A stretch of 34,465 nucleotides of DNA from a virus. The notes below the pieces were generated by a model. The model was not told the origin of the DNA and did no database searches. It was given only the letters and a program-made list of their open reading frames with translations. Made by a program: the position numbers and the translations under genes. The stretch's first letter is position 1. Each line of letters opens with the position of its first letter. The stretch lies in the IMG/VR virus record IMGVR_UViG_3300020347_000580, positions 1-34,465 of that record; one strand, written 5' to 3'. Shown piece after piece: positions 15,638-23,822 of this stretch.

Positions 15638-16425
15638 TAGCGACTACCTAATATTTGGGCGTGTTGCTGGAAAATCTCTGTAGTCATTTTCATAGACTGA
15701 TTTTGACCGCTTTCGTTTACAATAGAAAGAGATTCTGGGACGTGACACATGATACAATAATGTGACAACCGCAACCATAAATCGTAGTCTTCTGTGCAGC
15801 CTATAAAGCCTTGACTCGCGGGACCGTGTAATCTACTGTCAAAGATTTCACCATTAGGAAGAATTACTTTTTCTAAGTATTCTTTTTTAATCAGGGCATT
15901 GCTGTGAACCATACAGCTTTGTGAAAGCCCCCTTCTGCAATATGCGCCTTTTGCTTCGTATTTTACATAGTGCTTGTCGCCATAGCTTCTATGGATGTCA
16001 TAGTCACCATAAGCCACTCCGACTTCTGGATACTCCATTAGTTTTTCTACTAGTTTTTCGACTTTAGTGGGCTTGTAAGCGTCATCAGCATCCAAAACGC
16101 CAATAATATCGGCCCAGTCCCAGCACATGTCAATCGCTACATTACGAGCGACACTGGCTCCAGAGTTTTCGATTCTTTTCCTAAAGAGGACATTATCTGT
16201 AATTTCCTCGACAGTGTTCATCATTGGATTTCCGAATGGGTCTTTATCTTCAAAATATCTTATGCTTGAAATCTTTTCCCAAGAATCGTCAGTCGATCCA
16301 TCGTCCACGACATACAGGCGAATTTCACCCCTATAAGTCTGCCAGCCGAGGACACTTTTCATAGCGGCTTCAATATAGTCACCATAGTTATAATTCGCAC
16401 AAATAATAGCTACTTTAGGAAGCAT
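15637..16425 (-). CDS. Family 2 glycosyltransferase
   Basis: This 262-residue inverting GT-A enzyme shows a textbook family 2 layout. VAIICANYNYGDYIEAAMKSVL (5-26) is followed by YVVDDGSTDDSW (38-49), the nucleotide-binding aspartates; then NSGASVARNVAID (87-99) and the metal-binding DADD in IGVLDADDAYKP (108-119). The late segment GCTEDYDLWLRLSHY supplies the acceptor-side E-D catalytic region (ED at the start of the motif). It acts in the cytoplasm with no membrane span. The ATG overlaps the previous gene by 11 bases. Donor sugar is unknown. Confidence 0.92.
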   Translation of the reverse strand: MLPKVAIICANYNYGDYIEAAMKSVLGWQTYRGEIRLYVVDDGSTDDSWEKISSIRYFEDKDPFGNPMMNTVEEITDNVLFRKRIENSGASVARNVAIDMCWDWADIIGVLDADDAYKPTKVEKLVEKLMEYPEVGVAYGDYDIHRSYGDKHYVKYEAKGAYCRRGLSQSCMVHSNALIKKEYLEKVILPNGEIFDSRLHGPASQGFIGCTEDYDLWLRLSHYCIMCHVPESLSIVNESGQNQSMKMTTEIFQQHAQILGSR

Positions 16426-17230
16426 TAAATTCCTCCCAAGTAATAAGAGTTTCGCCAGTATCGTCTTTCATGTCTTCTACCTTCTCTAGAAACGGTCTTC
16501 CATCAAATTCTAATTCACCGTCATTTGTTTCGTATGCTTTTTTGTGGTTGCCATTTAACATCTTAAACAATGGAGTAGAAAATAGCAGACCGTTAAAATC
16601 ATCATATGGCTTAACAACAGATAGCCTCTTCATATCTACGTTTATTCTTTGATTAATTTTTTCAATCAGTTCTTCATCAATACTTTCTCCAGATGTCGTT
16701 GTGTATATCCACCCATTCTTAGCGTGTCTAAAGCACTCATCAACAAGAAACATTTTGTTTTCTGGCATTTCAGAAACTTTAATTAAATGATGCAAAGTCT
16801 TTTCATGATCAAATTCATTTACAAGCATTTCCTGTATCTCTGTGTTATACTCTGTCTTATCTGTAACAACCATCAAGTATCTGGCCTGATGTAGCGTCTG
16901 GTTTTTAATATCCTTAATAGTTTTTTCAAGGTTTTTCATAGCTACTAATTTTTCGGCAGTGTCTTTGGATGTATCTAAAATAATTAAAAATCCAATTCTT
17001 GGCACGACCTCTTTTAAGGCTACTTGATGCCTTTTTTTATATTGTTCTAAAGATAGTTCAGAAAGCCATTCTTCTGGTCTATATGTGTTACAAAACCTTT
17101 GCAGAACATAACCCCCATCTTCTGTATCGCAAATCCCAAGTTTTTCAGATCTATAAAGTTCGCATCCGGTTTGTTGTTCCTCTTTCTCTATTGCAAAGAC
17201 ACACCCTTTACACGATGTTTGCGCTCTCAT
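16415..17230 (-). CDS. Cys-cluster protein with degenerate GT-A-like domain
   Basis: This 271-residue protein is not confidently assigned. The first 50 residues carry a cysteine set, C7-x-x-C10, C23, C34 and C47, in contexts CKGCVFA, QTGCELYR and RFCNTYRPEEW that look like a metal or Fe-S site; similar N-termini occur in marine phage proteins as far as I recall. Residues about 78-250 read like a family 2 glycosyltransferase fold: a hydrophobic strand FLIILD, then LEKTIKDIKNQTLHQARYLMVVTD, and NGLLFSTPLFKMLNGNHKK near the end. The DxD position is occupied by IYTTTSGESID, with no acidic pair. It may bind rather than transfer sugar. It is flanked by glycan genes with ATGA coupling. Confidence 0.5.
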   Translation of the reverse strand: MRAQTSCKGCVFAIEKEEQQTGCELYRSEKLGICDTEDGGYVLQRFCNTYRPEEWLSELSLEQYKKRHQVALKEVVPRIGFLIILDTSKDTAEKLVAMKNLEKTIKDIKNQTLHQARYLMVVTDKTEYNTEIQEMLVNEFDHEKTLHHLIKVSEMPENKMFLVDECFRHAKNGWIYTTTSGESIDEELIEKINQRINVDMKRLSVVKPYDDFNGLLFSTPLFKMLNGNHKKAYETNDGELEFDGRPFLEKVEDMKDDTGETLITWEEFNAS

Positions 17231-17643
17231 CTTGCTCTCCTTATTTTTAATACAGATAGTGAAGATTCAGATATATACTTCTGCTGTACTTCAAAGTTTT
17301 CCGGTATTATAGATTGTAGCTTGTCTGTATTCATTATAGATTTTTTAGAACTTTCAAAAAATACTTCATTAAAATAAGCTAAATCGACATCGCCCCTCGT
17401 ATACATTCTAAATAAAATATTACAGTCAGGCTCAATTATAGTAACTTCACAGCCAATTCGACACTTTTTTAATACCTCTTTTATTGCCTGCTCCAATTCT
17501 ACAAAAGAAAAAGAAGAAAGGAAACAATCTATCGTTAAAGAAGTTATTTCACTATCAGAAAACGTTCTATCTAGTGACGCTAAATTAGAATGGTGCTTAA
17601 AAGAAGAGTCTGGCGAAGGCTTGTTTGACAAATATACTTTCAT
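17227..17643 (-). CDS. Small protein, possibly a degenerate methyltransferase-like domain
   Basis: The 138-residue product is not clearly recognised. Its middle (SLTIDCFLSSFSFVELEQAIKE, given here in part) and the following CRIGCEVTIIEPDCNILFRM recall the second half of a class I SAM-dependent methyltransferase, where a helix is followed by a strand with the pattern L-R-x-G-G-x-x-x-I. The end, VQQKYISESSLSVLKIRRAR, resembles the last strand pair of such proteins. No glycine-rich SAM loop precedes it, so it would be inactive or act with a partner. It sits between a glycosyltransferase and the Cys-cluster protein, joined by TAATG and ATGA overlaps. Confidence 0.45.
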   Translation of the reverse strand: MKVYLSNKPSPDSSFKHHSNLASLDRTFSDSEITSLTIDCFLSSFSFVELEQAIKEVLKKCRIGCEVTIIEPDCNILFRMYTRGDVDLAYFNEVFFESSKKSIMNTDKLQSIIPENFEVQQKYISESSLSVLKIRRAR

Positions 17644-18662
17644 TATATGTTCCTGTATTCATTTACTGTAGAGTATAATAGATTATTCCAGCTATCAACA
17701 AATCTTTCGAGATTATATTTTTCAACTATGGTTTTTCTGGCGTTACCACCTAGTTCTTTCGCTAAGTTTTCATCTTTAATAAGAAGCTCTAAGAAGCCGC
17801 GCAGTTCTTGTGGGTCATTTGAGATTAGTCCATTCTTGCCGTTCTCAATTATTTCTGGTATCATGCAGTTAGCCGTAGAAACAATAGCGCAACCACAAGC
17901 CATAGCTTCTAATAATACACTAGGAACAGGAGAGTGTAAAGATGTATTATAAAATATTCTTGAACATTTATAAATTTCTCTTAAATGCTCTGTAGAATTA
18001 GCAGGCTCAGAAAGTCCGGGGCTTTTACCAAAAACTTTAATTGGAAGACCTTGAACTGTTTGTTGCCACAGATTATATCCGCAGCACCAATCTCTATTAG
18101 GCCAATCATTCACAACAGAAAGACAGGCATTATCTCTCTCTATATTTTCATCAGGCTTCCAAAAATCTATATCTACTCCATGCTCCACAGCGCTCGCGCC
18201 AGCCGCTCCCCACTGAGCCATATTATACGTCGAGATAAATGAGTCCTTATCTCTCGGATACTGTTGAAATGCCGCGATCTGAGACGGCACGTCAAACCTA
18301 ACGTCAGGAAGAACGTGGGTATGTCTGAGGATAGGGATTCCAGTTTTGTTTCCCTGAGTAACGTCTGAGCCTGCTAGATGTTGGTGAGCCTTAAACATTC
18401 TGTCACATGATGTATGTGTCAAAATTAGGTCAAAATCAATATAGTCAGGTATAGTATTGACGATATGATAATTGTCTGGAACAGGAGCGTAGTCTGTATC
18501 CCAAGTTTTACCAATAGCCAATGAATAAAAGTTATGACCAGTTTTACAAAGGTTTTCTTCGTATCTTTCGTGTGTAGCAAAAGTTAATATGTTCAACTTT
18601 CTATCGGGATCACGCTTTCTCATTATTGCTCTTATCGCTCTTTTGTTCGCATTAGCCGTCAT
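17643..18662 (-). CDS. Family 4-like GT-B glycosyltransferase
   Basis: This 339-residue protein has the C-terminal domain of group 1 glycosyltransferases. PSVLLEAMACGCAIVSTANC (247-266) is the donor-binding motif, followed by IPEIIENGKNGLISNDP and a helical end with NARKTIVEKYNLERF. In the usual E-x7-E motif only the second glutamate (E252) is kept; the first is Ser244, which may affect retaining chemistry. The first 20 residues are strongly basic (KRAIRAIMRKRDPDRK), which could aid membrane association or reflect an added tail. The start codon is ATG overlapping the previous gene by 11 bases. Donor sugar is unknown. Confidence 0.82.
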   Translation of the reverse strand: MTANANKRAIRAIMRKRDPDRKLNILTFATHERYEENLCKTGHNFYSLAIGKTWDTDYAPVPDNYHIVNTIPDYIDFDLILTHTSCDRMFKAHQHLAGSDVTQGNKTGIPILRHTHVLPDVRFDVPSQIAAFQQYPRDKDSFISTYNMAQWGAAGASAVEHGVDIDFWKPDENIERDNACLSVVNDWPNRDWCCGYNLWQQTVQGLPIKVFGKSPGLSEPANSTEHLREIYKCSRIFYNTSLHSPVPSVLLEAMACGCAIVSTANCMIPEIIENGKNGLISNDPQELRGFLELLIKDENLAKELGGNARKTIVEKYNLERFVDSWNNLLYSTVNEYRNI

Positions 18663-19746
18663 TTAAAATCTCCTTGAGCTTCAATCCTATTTCTTTATGA
18701 GAAAATTCTGACGCCCTTTTTAAAGCTTCTCGACTTTCTTCTGTAGCAATTTCTGTATTCCATTTCATAAACACTTCTCTCATAGAAACCATTAAATCCT
18801 CTAGGTCAATTTTTCTCCATTTTTCATTAGCGGTATACAGATAATCTATTGTTGACATAGCGCCAAAACAGGGAATTTCTGAAGACTTAACAGCAGACCC
18901 AGAACAGAAGTCATCCATGCCAGTACCTTCTGTGTAGATTACTGGAATCCCCATAGCCATAGCCTCTAAAGCAGGAATACAAAAACCTTCACCCCGACTA
19001 GGCATTACAAATGAGTGGCACTGAGAAATAGTGGACATGTAATCTTCTTTTCCTAGTTGTCCACATATAACAACTTCTTCTTTGTATTCTTTCCTTAGCT
19101 TTAAACCCTGTTTAATCTGCTTAAAATAATTTTGAACGTAATCTAATGACTGCTGAGAAGTTTTAATATATAGGTTTACAGGTTCATCTGGTTCAAACTC
19201 CATATGAAAGGCTTTAACCAAGGCTTGTATGTTTTTTCTTTCTACAAACTCTCCAACAAAAACAAAATTAAACGTGTTGATTAGGTTGTCTATCTTGGAA
19301 CCTTGATTTAAATACTTTACAGAATTGTATTTGGAAATATCTAAAGAGTGTGGAGCAATTTTTACGGGCTGGGTAATTTCGCTTTGTATACATGCGTTTT
19401 TGCAGGATTGGGTTGGAACCCAAATTTCATCCATCAAGTTAGCATGATGCTGCCAAGAGCTTTCAATAAAGTTACTGGTTTCCGTAGCTATGAAACCTAT
19501 GTTTTTGAATTTCGAGTCGTAAGAATATAGATGGGGAAGTGTATGCTGAATACAGATGTCACAACCAACTTCTGAATTATTTTCAAGCTCTAATATTCTA
19601 TCGGGACAGCTTCCGGCAGAATTGTTAAAGGTTATAGCGCGAGGCACAACCTCTACTCCAACAGCATCTAGCGCTAGTATATTATTTATACATGCATTAG
19701 CCCATCCTGTTCCGTCTTTATAATTTCCTATGTATAAGACTTTCAT
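18652..19746 (-). CDS. Family 4 glycosyltransferase (GT-B)
   Basis: This 364-residue retaining GT-B enzyme has a complete donor site. FVFVGEFVERKNIQALVKAF (161-180) begins the second domain, and MPSRGEGFCIPALEAMAMG (248-266) holds the E253-x7-E261 pair typical of family 4. The following IPVIYTEGTG is the strand that lines the donor phosphate. The first domain begins with KVLYIGNYKDGTGWANACI, including the acceptor-side GTGW loop. It is soluble with no obvious membrane anchor. It is flanked by two further GT-B genes, so three consecutive GT-B enzymes may add successive sugars. The start is an ATGA overlap. Confidence 0.9.
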   Translation of the reverse strand: MKVLYIGNYKDGTGWANACINNILALDAVGVEVVPRAITFNNSAGSCPDRILELENNSEVGCDICIQHTLPHLYSYDSKFKNIGFIATETSNFIESSWQHHANLMDEIWVPTQSCKNACIQSEITQPVKIAPHSLDISKYNSVKYLNQGSKIDNLINTFNFVFVGEFVERKNIQALVKAFHMEFEPDEPVNLYIKTSQQSLDYVQNYFKQIKQGLKLRKEYKEEVVICGQLGKEDYMSTISQCHSFVMPSRGEGFCIPALEAMAMGIPVIYTEGTGMDDFCSGSAVKSSEIPCFGAMSTIDYLYTANEKWRKIDLEDLMVSMREVFMKWNTEIATEESREALKRASEFSHKEIGLKLKEILNDG

Positions 19747-21386
19747 TTAGCACTCATTTCCTGTTGAATTTTTTGTATCCTAATATGTTCCCAGTTATTT
19801 AATTGATTTCTAAAATTAGCCATCTCTTCACAGGCTTGCTGTATAGAAAATGGAGAATTGCTACTTTGATTTTTGATATGGGATTCATTAAAGTAAAATT
19901 GCTTATCCATGTTTTCACATCTGTAACCAAAAGATACGTCTCTTAGTACTCTTTTCCACAAATATCCGCCTATCCATTCCGGCTTATGAAGTATATTTGT
20001 AAATATATAATTAACAGCATCAGTAGTAGAAGACATACCTTGCGGTAGCGAAGGGCTAGGTGCTGGAGCGTTTAGGGGAGAATACCAAGTGGTTGCAGGA
20101 TCTTTATTTTCTACTGTTTTAAAATGTTTAGCCCAAGCATCCGCAGCTTTATCCCAGCTATAATTTTCTAAAGCTCTAGCTCTAGTATTAGCACCCATCT
20201 CTGGAAGTAAATCCCTTTTTTCATGTAGCTGTTTTAGTAAATTGATAAAAGCCTCATTATTTGGTATAGCTCTTTTGCATCCCGTTTCACATTCTACATA
20301 GTAAGAACTTGGAATAACTCCAAATCCTCCAATGTTTTTTACAACAGACTCCATAGCTGAATAGTCTACAGAGATTACCGGAAGTGCAGCATTAGCCGCT
20401 TCCAGTTGAGGCATACCAAAACCCTCGCTGTTCGCGTATTGAACGTAGACATCAAAACAATTATAAACAGCGGCAAGTTCTTCATCCGATATAGGATTAG
20501 CTATGCCTACCATGTGGTTATTTAAAGACTGACAGCTTGAGCAGTTTTGTATTGAGTTTTGAAAGAAGTCTACGGAAACTTTTCCGCAGCTTTTGCACTT
20601 ATAAGTCACCAAAACTCTACTAGCTAGTCCGCTTTCATGAATTAGTTTAGGTAAATCCCATCCTACATCTGGATAATACGTGTGACAGTATAAAAACGCA
20701 TTAGGATCTTGTGTCTGATCAAGAAATTTTCTAAACGACTGCATCAAGTCTGGATATAGTTTTCTTTTTTGATTCCTCATAACTGTTCCGACAATAAAAC
20801 AATCAGGAGAAACTCCCATGCTAGCTTTATGCGCGGGCTTGTCTGGAGCGGGTGTAAAACATTTGCTTGCTGCCGGTGATGCTATGTCTACAAAATTTAT
20901 ATCGTCGCATTGATTAATCATTGTATCTCTTCCAAATTCAGAGTAAGCAAAAACTGAATCAGCAGAAGCGTATGTATTGATCCATTGATCCGCCTGTGGC
21001 GTAGCGTCAACAGTTGGCATGATTGACCAATGAAAGAAATCTCTAAAGGGGGATCGTTGCTCAAACTCCATCATCCACCAGTCTCTAATATCCATAACGA
21101 CATCAGGCTTAAAATCTAGCAACACAGAATTGAATGATTGATCTCCAAATTGGGCAGTTGGATTCGATTTATATGCTGCGTATTCTGGGGAGTCTGGACT
21201 TGGCTTATTGCCATAAAATTTCCAAGGTAGATTTTTTTCTTGTGACTCAGATGTTTCTGCGTAACAGCCTAGTTCCGCCACCTCGAAATCGTCTACTTGG
21301 CAAAGTCTGGATAGAACTTCTTTGGTGTATACGGAATATCCGGTAGCATACCAAGAAGCTTCCGTACAGAAAAGTATTTTTTTCAT
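19743..21386 (-). CDS. Large GT-B glycosyltransferase with inserted zinc ribbon
   Basis: This 547-residue protein is a family 4-like glycosyltransferase with an unusual insertion. The first domain starts KILFCTEASWYATGYSVYT. The second domain begins near residue 196 (FIVGTVMRNQKRKLYPDLM). Just where the donor domain continues, a four-cysteine zinc ribbon appears: C264-x-x-C267 and C282-x-x-C285. The E321-x7-E329 donor motif follows in NSEGFGMPQLEAANAALP. About 120 C-terminal residues after 430 lie outside the fold, with Pro-rich and helical parts. A related architecture appears in some phage glycosyltransferases, from memory. The gene directly follows the polymerase C-terminal gene with an ATGA overlap, so glycan and replication genes share one coupled transcript here. 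Confidence 0.83.
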   Translation of the reverse strand: MKKILFCTEASWYATGYSVYTKEVLSRLCQVDDFEVAELGCYAETSESQEKNLPWKFYGNKPSPDSPEYAAYKSNPTAQFGDQSFNSVLLDFKPDVVMDIRDWWMMEFEQRSPFRDFFHWSIMPTVDATPQADQWINTYASADSVFAYSEFGRDTMINQCDDINFVDIASPAASKCFTPAPDKPAHKASMGVSPDCFIVGTVMRNQKRKLYPDLMQSFRKFLDQTQDPNAFLYCHTYYPDVGWDLPKLIHESGLASRVLVTYKCKSCGKVSVDFFQNSIQNCSSCQSLNNHMVGIANPISDEELAAVYNCFDVYVQYANSEGFGMPQLEAANAALPVISVDYSAMESVVKNIGGFGVIPSSYYVECETGCKRAIPNNEAFINLLKQLHEKRDLLPEMGANTRARALENYSWDKAADAWAKHFKTVENKDPATTWYSPLNAPAPSPSLPQGMSSTTDAVNYIFTNILHKPEWIGGYLWKRVLRDVSFGYRCENMDKQFYFNESHIKNQSSNSPFSIQQACEEMANFRNQLNNWEHIRIQKIQQEMSAK

Positions 21387-22921
21387 ATTTGGCTTGCTTT
21401 ATTTATTATTATGGAAGTTTTGTCTTTTTTAGATACTTCGCCGTTAATTAAAACAGTATTGCCTTCAATAAGAACGTCTTTATGTTCCTTGTAGGCTTCT
21501 GGAAAAACCGTAACAGAATCAAGCTCACCGCTAGAATCTTCAACCGCTAGAAACGCCATCAACTGTCCGGGGCTTTTACCCTTCTTTGTCTTGTACTCTC
21601 TTAGAGAATTTATATGAACAGCAAGCGCTACTTTACCTTTTATAGTACCTTTAGATACGTCTTTGCACATAAAATTTTGGCTACTCATAACATAATCTGT
21701 TTTTGAGCAAGTTATAGAGCAACCGAGAAACTTAAACTCTTGATCCGCTATAGTCGCCGCACTGTCTGAAAGATCATAAAATGGACTATCTAAAGACTTC
21801 TTTATATCTTTTACGGTTTCTATTCTTCTTGATGTGATCTTAAAATTTTCAGTTAGCATTTGTATATTTTGGCTAAGAGATAGTTTACTATCGTAATTCT
21901 CTTCTATGTACTTCTGCTCTCTGGCTGAAAGGTTTTTCCAACTGTCAAACTCATATAGCATTTCCTGTCTGTGCTTACTGTTGTTTGCGCCATTAAAAGC
22001 TCCAACAGAAATCAAAGATATTACAGCCCTTTTGTTTAGCTTACAACCATTTATAACTTTTACAAGAACGTCCATCCAGCTATATTTTGATATATCGTGC
22101 TGAGAAACAAGATCCTCTATCTTTTCACACTCTTTTGTCCCAACGTTCTTGATATGTCTTAGGCCAAAGTAGATTTTATCTTTAGAATCTGTAAAATTTG
22201 TATACATATATTGCAATCTAGGAGGGTAAACCTCTATTCCTTCAAACTTCGCATCCATTACAAGCTGCTTGATTTCAATCTGCGGCTTAGGTTTCCTATC
22301 CGACCTGTTAAGGTAAGACGTATAAAAGTCAAGCATACGATAGTTTTTGCAGTATGCGCTCCAGTATGCGTTGATCGCATAAGAAACGGCGTGAGACTTA
22401 TTAAACGCATAGCGATTAGATTTCTCAATCCAAGAAAAAATTTCTTCAGCAATATCTTTGTTTACAATTCCCTGTTTTTCCGCACCTTCTAAGAAAGACT
22501 TCTTAACTTGCTCCATCAAGTCCGCCTTCTTTTTACCGATAGCTTTCCTTAGTCCATCAGCTTCTTTTAGATCAAAACCAGCTAGCCTTTGAGCCATCAT
22601 CATAGACTGTTCTTGATAAACAAGAACTCCATAAGTCTCTTTCAAGATAGGCTCGATAGATTCATGTTCGTAAACAACGGGATCTAGATTAGCTTTTCTG
22701 TCGGCGTAATGCTGGGTCATACTTTTACCATCTTTAAACGCCTTCAAACATCCCGGCCTGATCAGACTAAGCAAAGCTGCTAGCTCGCTTATGCTTCTTG
22801 GACTAACCTTCTTAGCCCAGTGTCTTCCCAAGTTAGACTCAAGTTGAAATACTCCCTTGGTGCGTCCTTCACAAATCAAATCCCAAACATTATCATCGTT
22901 AAAATCGTTGATATCAAACAT
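21383..22921 (-). CDS. dnaE: DNA polymerase III alpha subunit, C-terminal half (fingers to OB fold)
   Basis: This gene encodes the second half of a split DnaE-type replicative polymerase, 512 residues. It starts at the linker before TKGVFQLESN (21-30), which matches TTAVFQLES of E. coli alpha. It then has the fingers (LIRPGCLKAF, YGVLVYQEQSMMMAQ, RKAIGKKK at 125-132), the YAFNKSHAVSYA segment (171-182), a helix-hairpin-helix near 250 (RHIKNVGTKE) and a C-terminal OB fold (about 410-512, ending SIIINKASQI). It has no catalytic aspartates; those are in the other half. I set the start at ATG 22921, with GGGGA at 22927-22931 and an 8-base overlap with the exonuclease stop. A TTG ten codons further upstream is less likely. 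No clamp-binding motif was identified. Confidence 0.93.
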   Translation of the reverse strand: MFDINDFNDDNVWDLICEGRTKGVFQLESNLGRHWAKKVSPRSISELAALLSLIRPGCLKAFKDGKSMTQHYADRKANLDPVVYEHESIEPILKETYGVLVYQEQSMMMAQRLAGFDLKEADGLRKAIGKKKADLMEQVKKSFLEGAEKQGIVNKDIAEEIFSWIEKSNRYAFNKSHAVSYAINAYWSAYCKNYRMLDFYTSYLNRSDRKPKPQIEIKQLVMDAKFEGIEVYPPRLQYMYTNFTDSKDKIYFGLRHIKNVGTKECEKIEDLVSQHDISKYSWMDVLVKVINGCKLNKRAVISLISVGAFNGANNSKHRQEMLYEFDSWKNLSAREQKYIEENYDSKLSLSQNIQMLTENFKITSRRIETVKDIKKSLDSPFYDLSDSAATIADQEFKFLGCSITCSKTDYVMSSQNFMCKDVSKGTIKGKVALAVHINSLREYKTKKGKSPGQLMAFLAVEDSSGELDSVTVFPEAYKEHKDVLIEGNTVLINGEVSKKDKTSIIINKASQI

Positions 22922-23606
22922 AAATTTCCCCGTTGGCAAACGTCTTTTCAAACTTTACCTTCTTTAATAACGTCCTTTGTAACTTCATAAATTTAATCAT
23001 CAGATTAGCAGTATCTTTTACGTCTTGCAAAGCATCGTGAGCATTGTCTTTGCTGGCTTGACTCATGCCAAAATAGTCGCGCATATAATCCATGTTATAC
23101 TTTTTAACTTCTTGATTGTTTTCAAACCAACAGTAAATATGTTGCATAACATCAATTGTATAGATGGGGTTAAAGATTCCCTGTCTACCATTCTTTGCGT
23201 GAGTAGGTCCGTATTGCTGACACATACGTTCTACGATAGGCATATCGTATCCATTGATATTATATCCAGCAGCTATCGGGGCGTAGTAACTTGTTTTCTT
23301 AAAGTTGTACTTGTCGCAGAACTGAGAGAACTTACGCCAAACAGTTTTGGGCAATGGTGCTTTTGCGAGTTTGTCTCTTGTCTTTCTTGTGATTTTTAGT
23401 GCTTCGTCCTCTAGTGGATCAACTCCTGCCTTAATAGCCTTGTCATCGTCTATAATTGGCCTGATTTCGCTGTTGAATGTGCCTCCGGGCTGAAGTTCAA
23501 GCTTCCTAGCATGGATCGCTACAGCAGCGATCTGAGTAGGTTGACAGCTATATGGGTTTCTGCCACCAGTCTCAAAGTCAAATACTATTATGTCTCTATA
23601 ATTCAT
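22914..23606 (-). CDS. DnaQ-like 3'-5' proofreading exonuclease (DEDDh)
   Basis: This 230-residue exonuclease would remove misincorporated nucleotides during synthesis by the split polymerase that surrounds it. The DEDDh residues are all visible: D10 and E12 in VFDFETGG, D121 in NINGYDMPIVERM, and H190 with D195 in AHDALQDVKDTA. A short C-terminal tail (about 201-230, KFMKLQRTLLKKVKF) is basic and hydrophobic and could bind the polymerase, much as epsilon's tail binds the alpha PHP domain; this is a hypothesis. The gene is joined to the 72-residue gene by ATGA and overlaps the second polymerase gene by 8 bases, so the three products are made in proportion. Confidence 0.92.
   Translation of the reverse strand: MNYRDIIVFDFETGGRNPYSCQPTQIAAVAIHARKLELQPGGTFNSEIRPIIDDDKAIKAGVDPLEDEALKITRKTRDKLAKAPLPKTVWRKFSQFCDKYNFKKTSYYAPIAAGYNINGYDMPIVERMCQQYGPTHAKNGRQGIFNPIYTIDVMQHIYCWFENNQEVKKYNMDYMRDYFGMSQASKDNAHDALQDVKDTANLMIKFMKLQRTLLKKVKFEKTFANGEIYV
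22927..22931 (-). promoter_or_regulatory. Ribosome-binding site GGGGA for the polymerase C-terminal half
   Basis: GGGGA precedes ATG 22921 by five bases and lies within the end of the exonuclease gene. It shows that the second polymerase half has its own translation start, so it is a real split gene and not a frameshifted read-through. Confidence 0.72.
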
Positions 23607-23821
23607 GCTCGTTTTTCCTTTAGTTCTATAAATTTATTAACAGCGTCATCTATATTTTTATATAGCTTGTATTCTTTATGCTTGTCAGACCAAACTTGAT
23701 ATTCATTATCTGCAACAAGTCTTTTATTATAATTTCTTAGGTTGCAAATATGAACCTTATTTGATTCAATAGAGCAGCCAGAAAATATTACGGACTTATA
23801 ATCTTCTGCTGTAGCCTTCAT
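23603..23821 (-). CDS. Unknown 72-residue protein between the polymerase halves
   Basis: I do not recognise this protein. It is charged and mostly polar, with YKSVIFSGCSIESNKVHICN at residues 8-27, basic RNYNKRLVADNEYQVW in the middle and an amphipathic C-terminal helix (DDAVNKFIELKEKR). It has no membrane span. It has a good ribosome-binding site, AAAGGAG, formed by the last codons and stop of the polymerase N-terminal gene, and it ends in an ATGA overlap with the exonuclease, so it is very probably expressed. Its place between the two polymerase pieces makes a bridging or accessory role in the holoenzyme plausible, but nothing in the sequence proves it. Confidence 0.7.
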   Translation of the reverse strand: MKATAEDYKSVIFSGCSIESNKVHICNLRNYNKRLVADNEYQVWSDKHKEYKLYKNIDDAVNKFIELKEKRA

Positions 23822-23822
23822 T

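Noticed and set aside
22380-22420. Split-intein site in the polymerase
   Set aside because: YAFNKSHA is the site used by cyanobacterial DnaE inteins, but it is uninterrupted here, and no intein sequence is at the ends of either half.
22258-22452. A 64-codon open frame and others like it, within polymerase and nuclease genes (also 26375-26671, and every plus-strand frame)
   Set aside because: They lie wholly inside genes with clear families, have no supporting ribosome-binding site, and their translations are low-complexity or basic with no motif. They are shadows.
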